Assembly: GCA_946811185.2 (NCBI GenBank)
Contig: OX328105.1
Location: 48,112,845 to 48,176,844 of the forward strand
Length of the DNA stretch: 64,000 nucleotides
From: Hippopus hippopus
Lineage: Eukaryota > Mollusca > Bivalvia > Cardiida > Cardiidae
Direction of reading: 5' to 3'
Part shown: one piece after another, positions 57,764-64,000 of the stretch
Position numbering within the stretch: the stretch's first letter is position 1
Layout of the letters: every line of letters starts with the position of its first letter
The notes under the pieces: model-generated
What the model saw: the letters and a program-made list of their open reading frames with translations, nothing else
The model's database searches: none
What the model was told of the DNA's origin: nothing
Position numbers and translations under genes: made by a program

Positions 57764-57973
57764 ATGGACGTCATTCTTAGTCTTGCAGACGACTATGTGC
57801 TCACTCCCTACGTATATCCGGTCACATGGAAAGAAGATGACGTCATTCGGCAAACACTCAGCCTCTTTGCAATCATCAATATCGGCGGATACCTTCTCTA
57901 CCTTATTACGGCCACTCTCAGCTACATGTTTATATTTGACAAGCGTTTGATGAAACATCCACATTTTCTAAAG
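57764..57973 (+). CDS. SC5D: sterol C5-desaturase (lathosterol oxidase), exon 1
   Basis: Encodes residues 1-70, from MDVILSLADDYVLTPYVYPV to KHPHFLK. The exon itself starts at 57757 after a TTTCAG acceptor, so seven bases of 5' UTR precede the ATG. The start matches the family N-terminus closely (ADxYxxTPYVYPxTWxEDD). The first membrane segment is about residues 33-54. The donor is CTAAAG|GTAAAG at 57973/57974, phase 0. The enzyme sits in the endoplasmic reticulum membrane and introduces the C5 double bond into lathosterol-type sterols in late sterol synthesis. A family B MITE begins only about 17 bp into the intron. Confidence 0.93.
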
Positions 57974-58873
57974 GTAAAGGTCTATAGGAGCCATGTTAAG
58001 TGGGCTTAATGCATCTGCAAAAAGTACATGTATCAACCCATGTCAACCTGCGCAGACCGCGCAGGCTGACCTGAGTCGAAACTTTTTGCTATTGGTCAAT
58101 TTTCTACATGTCCAAGAACTTTTCTTCATCAGGGTTTAGTCGATTTTTCGACTGAATAGATTTTATGGATCCATAGTTTTGTGACGACTTGCTTGGAATA
58201 ATGGATCACAGAGATGCTTTAATCCTCATTTTGCCTAAGCATGGCTCATATATATTAATCAGCAGCACAGTTTTCTAATTGAACATCCGTTTGCAATCAG
58301 AGTCTCGAGAATTTGCCTATTAGAACTGCAGAAGATGGGTACCATGTACTTGCCATTGTAAAAAAACCTGAACTTCAAATGTTTATGATGGTATTATTGG
58401 AATCTTAATCGTATTGACTTGTATAACCTGTTTAAACTTTTCTCTTTTTATTTATTTTTTTTTTTCGAATAGAAAATGATATAGAAGTATGAAAGCTTGC
58501 AGTGGTATTCATATTTTTGTGAATACTTTAGATTGGACAAGTTTTCAAATTTGCCTCCTCGTAAGGCCTTGTTAAGCCGGTATTGTAAGTTGTCAATTAG
58601 CATATGCAGGCACATAAAGGTACTTTGTTATTGCTTTTTTAAAGCCGCACATCAATTAATTGGACACATTTTGTCAGTAAAAGGAGCCTATATAGTTCAA
58701 TTTCACGATACTAATTTCTTAATCTCTTACGGAATAACTAGTGTTGCATTTCAAACATTATAGTGCATGTTCTGTGCTGTCTGATCTTGACCACACTGTT
58801 TCCAAAAGCAACCTAAATTGTTCTTTTAAGTTATAGACATAATGTTTAGAAAATGCACCTTTTGTTATTCTAG
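57974..58873 (+). other. SC5D: SC5D intron 1
   Basis: 900 bp, GTAAAG to TTATTCTAG. Contains a family B MITE (57990-58252) and a C-like half core near 58763-58800. Confidence 0.85.
57990..58252 (+). mobile_element. family B MITE in SC5D intron 1
   Basis: GGAGCCATGTTAAGTGGGCT to AGCATGGCTCATATAT. Hairpin CAACCTGCGCAGACCGCGCA is nearly perfect. The left end has lost part of the G-run. Confidence 0.88.
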
Positions 58874-59006
58874 GATCAAATAAAACTGGAAATTCAGTAT
58901 ACCTGTAAAGCAGTTCCTTTGATGGCGATTCCAACTGTCGCACTGTTCGTATTGGAAGTACGGGGATACAGTCAGTTGTATGACAGTGTACAAGACTCAC
59001 GACTCG
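58874..59006 (+). CDS. SC5D: sterol C5-desaturase, exon 2
   Basis: 133 bp encoding residues 71-114 plus one base (phase 1). The acceptor is TTGTTATTCTAG|GATC and the donor CTCG|GTATGT. The translation DQIKLEIQYTCKAVPLMAIP followed by TVALFVLEVRGYSQLYD matches the second membrane segment and the LEIRGYSKLY-type loop of animal SC5D. This exon is too short and lacks a suitable start to stand out as an ORF, so it was found by splicing logic: both phases agree with the neighbouring exons. Confidence 0.92.
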
Positions 59007-59349
59007 GTATGTTCTATTCATTTAAAGTTACGTTAGATTTTGTTTGTTTGTTGAATGGTGTTTTACGCTGCTTTCAGTTTATTTCATTCATATCAATTTT
59101 AATGATTTTTCCGGGGTTTCACGCCAGCACTTAACTTGGGCTCAGCATCGTATTGCTAGAGGAATGGTGATGCCAGCGGAAATCAAACAAAGATTTTGGA
59201 CTACAAATCAAACGTGTTAGCAAGTGTGTCAGTTACAGGTCCAAATATCACTAGAATCATAAAACTCGTGTTGTGATTGACTATCTGTGCAGTCATAACA
59301 TCTATTTCAAAACTCATTACTTTCTAATAATTGATAAATGCACAATATG

Positions 59350-59604
59350 AAATGTGAAAGGGGACTTAATGCATCTGCAAAAAGTATCGACCCAGGTCAG
59401 CCTGCGCAGTCCGAGCAGGCTGACCTGGTCGAAACTTTTTGCAATCAGACAATTTTCTGTATGTCAAAAGACCACTCTACTTATTGATTCAGTCGTTTGT
59501 TAGACAAAATTTATTTTATAGGTCCATAATTGTGTGGTGACTTGCTTGGTATAATGAATCACGGAGATGAACGAAGCCCCCTTTTTTCAAGAGCGTGGCA
59601 CAGA
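59350..59604 (+). mobile_element. family B MITE in SC5D intron 2
   Basis: GTGAAAGGGGACTTAATGCA to CCCCCTTTTTTCAAGAGC. Hairpin arms CAGGTCAGCCTGCGCAG / CAGGCTGACCTGG are intact. Confidence 0.85.
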
Positions 59605-59811
59605 ATTTGCAGCAGAGGACTTTTAAAATATCTTTGCAGAACACGAATGATCAACAAAAAATTAACGATTTATACATAAACACAAGTGAAAATATTAAGA
59701 CAAAAGGAGTATTGCAGAACTGTTAGCGTTAGAAGTTTGGAGATATGACCAACCGTATTACATTTTGTTTAGAATTTCCAATAAAAATTGAAAACATTTG
59801 GTAGATAAATA

Positions 59812-60308
59812 GATGAGCTACGCTCTGAGAAAAGGGGGGTTTCATGCATCTTTGTGATGCATTATACCATGTAAATCATAATATGGCTTGCAACACGCAA
59901 AAAGGGGCATTCGGACATTTGCGCAAAGTGTCATCTCGGATCAGCCTGCGCAGTCCGCGCAGGCTAATCCGAGACAGCACTTTACGACTACATTACGACT
60001 ACATTAGATTTTGTGCTACAGTAGGCTTGTGCAAAACAGAAAATTACATAAAAACGGAAAGTGTCGTTTCGGATTAACCTGCGCGGACTGCGCAGGCTGA
60101 TCCGGGACGACACTTTACGCAAATGTCCGAATGCCCCTTTTCGCGTGTTGGAGGCCATTTATAGTAAGTTAAAAATGGATCCATGAAATCCGTTTCGTCT
60201 GACAACCGACTGGAGCATGAAGTAGAAACTCTGACGCGAGAAAAATAGACTTTGCTCGATCCTTTTTGCAGTTGTATTGAACGCCCCTTCTCACAAAGCA
60301 TAGTTTTG
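59812..60308 (+). mobile_element. family B MITE split by a D element
   Basis: The left part, 59812-59882, runs from ATGAGCTACGCTCTGAGAAA; the right part, 60159-60308, runs from TTATAGTAAGTTAAAAATGG to CTCACAAAGCATAG. The B sequence is continuous across the D insert. Confidence 0.8.
59883..60158 (+). mobile_element. family D MITE nested in a B element
   Basis: Ends ATGGCTTGCAACACGC and GCGTGTTGGAGGCCAT, each followed inward by GGGGCATTCGGACATTTGCG or its inverse. Two hairpins: CAGCCTGCGCAGTCCGCGCA and ACCTGCGCGGACTGCGCAGG. Confidence 0.9.
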
Positions 60309-60465
60309 TCTCACTTGAGTGAGGAACTCTACAGGAAATTAACAATAATTTCTTTATATCACATTAATACTTTTTCAACACGTTAACAGGCGTAATCAAA
60401 ACAAATATGTTGCTGCAATAATTACTGCAAAGAATTTTTCTCTTTTTTTCTATTTTGGCTTTCAG

Positions 60466-61001
60466 GTTATTTTGGAGTATTTGGTTCAGTGGTGACATTT
60501 ATATTGTTCACGGATTGCTTAATTTACTGGATACACCGGTTTTTGCATCACCGTTACATCTATAAACATATCCACAAGCATCACCATAAATGGAAGGTAC
60601 CTTCTCCTTTCGCCAGCCATGCCTTTCATCCGGTAGATGGTTTCCTTCAGAGCTGCCCATACCATATTTACGTATTTTTATTCCCTCTTCATAAGTACAC
60701 CTATCTTTCTCTCTTTGTTTTTGTCAACATCTGGACGGTGTCGATTCACGATGGAGATTACAGGGTACCAGACCTATTAAAACCATTGGTAAATGGTTCC
60801 GCGCACCACATGGACCATCATGTATTTTACAACTGCAACTATGGCCAATTTTTCACGTTGTGGGATAGAATCGGCAACTCTTTCAAGAACCCAAGTTCAT
60901 TCGAGGGCGAGGGTCCAATCAAAACAATCAAAGAGCACGAGGAGAAGTTAGCACGTGAACAGAGTTGGCGTGAAAAGAGGTTGCATTCGAAAGGAGAATA
61001 A
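60466..61001 (+). CDS. SC5D: sterol C5-desaturase, exon 3
   Basis: Completes a 292-aa protein (human SC5D is 299 aa). Codon 115 is split G|GT. It carries the fatty-acid-hydroxylase histidine boxes that bind the di-iron centre: HRFLHH (H138, H142, H143), HKHHH (H151, H154, H155) and HMDHH (H229, H232, H233), plus the conserved [15 protein letters not shown] and IHDGDYRVP blocks. Membrane segments lie around 119-136, 180-208. The C-terminal tail after [13 protein letters not shown] sequence (here [15 protein letters not shown]) is Lys/Glu-rich and ER-facing cytosol in type. The stop TAA is at 60999-61001. Nothing is missing from the catalytic core, so the gene is probably functional. Confidence 0.96.
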
Positions 61002-61028
61002 ATGTAACGGAAAAAAGAACGTCCTTTA

Positions 61029-61034
61029 AATAAA
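61029..61034 (+). terminator. SC5D: candidate poly(A) signal of SC5D
   Basis: AATAAA 28 nt after the stop; another AATAAA overlaps the stop codon (60997-61002). A family B element starts about 15 bp further on, so the 3' UTR may end in or near it. Confidence 0.5.
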
Positions 61035-61048
61035 CTTCATTTTAAAAT

Positions 61049-61293
61049 GAGCTGTGCTTTGTGAAAAGGGGGCTTCTTGTATATGCAGAATGTATCGAAC
61101 TCTGTCAGCCTGCGCGGTCCTCGTAACACTTTTTTCTATTTTTTTTTCCATTTTCTGAATGTCCAAAGACCATTCTACCTTCAGCCTGTTGTTAGACAAA
61201 ATGGATTTTATGGATCCATATTTCTGTGATGGCTTGCTCGGTATAATGCATCACGGAGATGCATTAAACCCTCTTTTGTCAGAGTATGGCTCT
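61049..61293 (+). mobile_element. family B MITE directly downstream of SC5D
   Basis: ATGAGCTGTGCTTTGTGAAA to CAGAGTATGGCTCTAA. The central hairpin is broken (CAGCCTGCGCGGTCCTCG). Confidence 0.85.
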
Positions 61294-61443
61294 AATTTAG
61301 CCTTCATCTTGTTTTTACCCAGTGACTGCGGAACTCTTGTAGTGCTAAATAAAGGAAATGGACAGTCTGAATTAGGACGAAAGATGCATTTCCTGGAATT
61401 TCAAAGTTGTTTAAAAAACAAACAAAAAAACCCCTCTTACTTT

Positions 61444-61525
61444 GCAGAAAAGCGGACAGCGTATATCCAAGATCAGACTGCAAGTTCTGTGCAGTCTGAT
61501 CGTGATCTGCACTGTACGCAAAAAC
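61444..61525 (+). mobile_element. family C core without ends
   Basis: GCGGACAGCGTATATCCAAG, AGATCAGACTGCAAG, GTGCAGTCTGATCGTG, TGTACGCAAAAAC. A second, weaker core lies at 61915-61965. Confidence 0.65.
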
Positions 61526-62307
61526 AATTAAATCTGGGGTTCAGCACTACAATGAGGATGTTGACAATATCCAAATTATGCAATTCTATGGCCGAACCTG
61601 GCAAACTATCTTTAAAAAAAAGTATATCGAACTGTGAAGGTTCACAATCTGATTGGGCTTTTCGTTCTGTCTGATCACAATCCAAACTATCCGCAAGATT
61701 ACCCGTAGTCCATTCTGCATCCTAAGGCCCAATAACAACGTTGCTGGGTATACTTTGTACATTATGTCTTTCATTCAAATTTGAATTGTTATAAATAAAT
61801 CTAATTCTATTGTGACTTTTTTGTGTACTACACAACCGTAACTTGTCCGCCATGGAGCTTCTTTCATTCATCTTTTCAGTGCCACTGGCGATCACTGTAG
61901 AATAATTTGGAAGTGTATATTAAGATCAGACTGCAGAGGACATGCAGTCCGATCTTTTTCTTACCTTGTGTAGTGTTATGTGAGATATTTTTTCGCAAGA
62001 AAAACAAACTTGAAGTATCTTGTTGTTTTTCGGCAAAAAGTATTTGTTTCACATGCTCAGCTTCCAAATCGTTGTTCCGTTATTTTATAATTACAGTTAA
62101 TTATATTTCGTTTTGTGCATACTGCGATAAGTTTTAACCATTTTGGCCCCGCTGGCTGAAGTCCAGCTAATTCATGCATCGCTGGCTGTCTGTGTATTAA
62201 CATGTTATTCGAACATCTCTCAAATAATGTTTGAACTACTGCAGCTCTTTCAGCTTCAACTATACGTATCTTAGTCAATCACTCCGCCCGGCTCACTCTA
62301 CAGTATA

Positions 62308-62785
62308 ACCTTTAGGCTACTAAGCGCGACTGAATGACTTTTATTGGACAGGGTAGATCAAGCTCAGACTGCACAGAACGTGCAGTCTCATCTTTGATCT
62401 ACGCTTTCCGATATGGAGATATTTAAGTAATAAATGAGTCATGCTCTGTGAAAAGGGGGCTTAATGCATTTGCGAAAAGTATCGACCCAGGTCAGCCTGC
62501 GCAGTCTGCGCAGGCTGACCTGGGCCGACACTTTTCGCTTTTGATCAATTTTCTGTATGTCTAAGGACCAGTCTACCTCATGATTTAGTCGATTATTAAC
62601 AAAGGTGACTGTTATGGATCCATAAGTATGTAATGGTTTGCTCGGTGTGATGGATTACGGAGATGCATTAAGCCCCCTTTTGCCAGAGCACGGCTCAAAT
62701 ATAGTATAAATAAGTTTGAAAGAGCAACTTTCGGGTTTTTACTATAGACTTGAAAGTTTTCTTGAACTTACATAGCAGGTTAACA
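62308..62785 (-). mobile_element. family C MITE split by a B element
   Basis: The left half, 62308-62433, has AACCTTTAGGCTACTAAGCG and the core AGCTCAGACTGCACAG/GTGCAGTCTCATCT. The right half, 62701-62785, has TTGAAAGAGCAACTTTCGGG and ends AGCAGGTTAA. Confidence 0.85.
62434..62700 (+). mobile_element. family B MITE nested in a C element
   Basis: ATGAGTCATGCTCTGTGAAA to AGAGCACGGCTCAAAT. Hairpin CAGCCTGCGCAGTCTGCGCA is perfect. Close to the copy at 28836-29102, so probably recent. Confidence 0.92.
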
Positions 62786-63770
62786 GTTATGATACAATCC
62801 ACTGACACACGGAAATATCTTTATCTATAGGCTTGACTAAACAGATGAACGGTTTAGTTCAAAGATCAGACTTTACGTTCTATGCAGTCTGATCTTGATC
62901 TATGATGTCAGCAAAAGTTCCCGGGAAGCTTTTCTCTGTATAAATTCTCTTAAGAGAAATCAGGAAAACCTTTTATCAAAAACTCATGACCACAATTTAC
63001 GATTATTTCTTATGAACAATTTTTAGATGGAACTCTTTCAACCATGAAGTTCGAATCTTAATCTTAAACGTTTGGTAAAGACTTAGAGTTGAAAGAATCT
63101 GTTTTCACCCAATACTTAAGAAACGTATACCATTTGTGGCCACCACATTGTATGATACCAGTATTGTCAATACCATAGGCATATGCAATAAAGATTTCCT
63201 GGAAATATGTAAAAATCATCCTTGAAACTAAATTAAAGCTATATAGATCTACTGAATTGGCTAAAGACTCTCAATATGATCTATGTTGATAAAGATGAAG
63301 GACTACTTTAACATGCTAAATCGGACTTAAAAGATTTCTAAAAGAAAAAAAAGGTAATATACAGTGTGTTAAAAAAGTGGTCCGTCACAAGAGACTGTTT
63401 ACAACTGTACTTTAAATGTTTATGATTCAATCTTCTCTTGAAAAATAATGTCTTAAGTAAACATGATGTCATTGGAATACTGTAAGGAAATAAGAACAAA
63501 ATATATACAGATATGAAAATCACTCCCTGGATTATTTTAAAGGGAAAGTTCGGCTAAATGAAAATGTTGCTTCCGTTTCAGATACAATAGTATGGAATTT
63601 TGTTTTAACTATTTTTTAAATACATTTAAGATACAAAATTTTGCTAACAGTTACGCTGTTAAAAAATGTATCTAATTATGCAGAAACATATTTCTAAAAC
63701 AAATGACTTTCAACAGTTTTGCGCTCAGCAATTGATACATGTATTTCACAAAGTACCCATGTCTCTCGTA
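62786..63770. other. intergenic, nothing recognised
   Basis: One C-like core at about 62855-62920 (AAGATCAGACTTTACG, GCAGTCTGATCTTGATC). Otherwise AT-rich without a gene. Confidence 0.4.
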
Positions 63771-64000
63771 TTGAGGCATTGCCTTTTTCATTTTCCTCCA
63801 GTTAATGGTGTAACCAAGAAGCTATACCAAATCACATTGTAAAGGCACTTTCAAAATCAAAGGACTGAAAGTCCTGAAAAGCGGATTTGTTGAACAATTT
63901 TAAGCTATGATTTGATGTAATGAAAATTATTTTTTTTATCACATGTAATACATGTATAATATGTAAGTAATTAGTAGAGTAAGCAAGGGCAATGGGAGTC
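63771..64000 (-). mobile_element. satellite-free relative of the 39.1-40.2 kb element
   Basis: The reverse complement runs GACTCCCATTGCCCTTGCTT, CAAATCATAGCTTAAAA, AGGACTTTCAGTCCTTTGAT, then about 85 bp of other sequence, then GAAAAAGGCAATGCCTCAAT. It continues off the right edge of the window. Confidence 0.75.

Larger units (their letters stand above)
59007..60465 (+). other. SC5D: SC5D intron 2
   Basis: 1459 bp, GTATGT to GGCTTTCAG. Holds a family B MITE and a B element split by a D element. Confidence 0.85.

Overview
The window is eukaryotic, AT-rich animal DNA, very probably from a bivalve mollusc. Two spliced host genes with animal orthologues are visible: an NK3/bagpipe homeobox gene and a sterol C5-desaturase. 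The rest is dominated by short palindromic non-autonomous DNA transposons of a kind I associate with bivalve genomes. The bivalve assignment is inference; animal is secure.

Positions 1-7.8 kb hold an intronless, compact block of virus-like genes that runs off the left edge. Left to right on the plus strand are the end of an unknown ORF, a small basic protein with an Ala/Lys-rich helix, an unknown 117-aa protein, a 432-aa protein that looks like a major capsid protein, a SAP/NUMOD-like DNA-binding protein and a 1183-aa family B DNA polymerase. The polymerase keeps all its exonuclease and polymerase motifs and has an endonuclease VII-type zinc domain inside it. Two small unknown genes lie on the minus strand and converge on the polymerase. 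The set resembles the Polinton/Maverick-adintovirus type of endogenous virus. No integrase, packaging ATPase or protease lies in this window. An A/T-rich TATAAA-like motif sits directly in front of nearly every start codon. One minus-strand gene appears to carry a 1-nt shift in a homopolymer.

Positions 7.8-14.2 kb and 18-57 kb contain no convincing genes. They are filled with miniature inverted-repeat elements that I sort into families. A has a CTGGTAACCAG palindrome core and TTAA ends. B has ATGAGCCATGCTCTG ends. C has a GTGCAGTCTGATCT core and TTAA ends. D has GGGGCATTCGGACA ends. E is about 350 bp with GTATGGAAA arms. Also present are a 3.4-kb foldback structure with two 976-bp arms, tRNA-derived SINEs, a 47-bp satellite with higher-order structure, and microsatellites. 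Several copies are nested (C in A, B in C, D in B), and A and C copies repeatedly abut on one shared TTAA.

Positions 14.9-17.7 kb carry the NK3/bagpipe gene: two exons, a 1.5-kb intron holding an E element, 425 aa. Positions 57.76-61.0 kb carry SC5D: three coding exons, 292 aa, all three histidine boxes intact, with B and D elements in its introns and a B element just past its stop. The right edge (63.77-64.0 kb) is an inverted relative of the element at 39.1-40.2 kb, but without the satellite.
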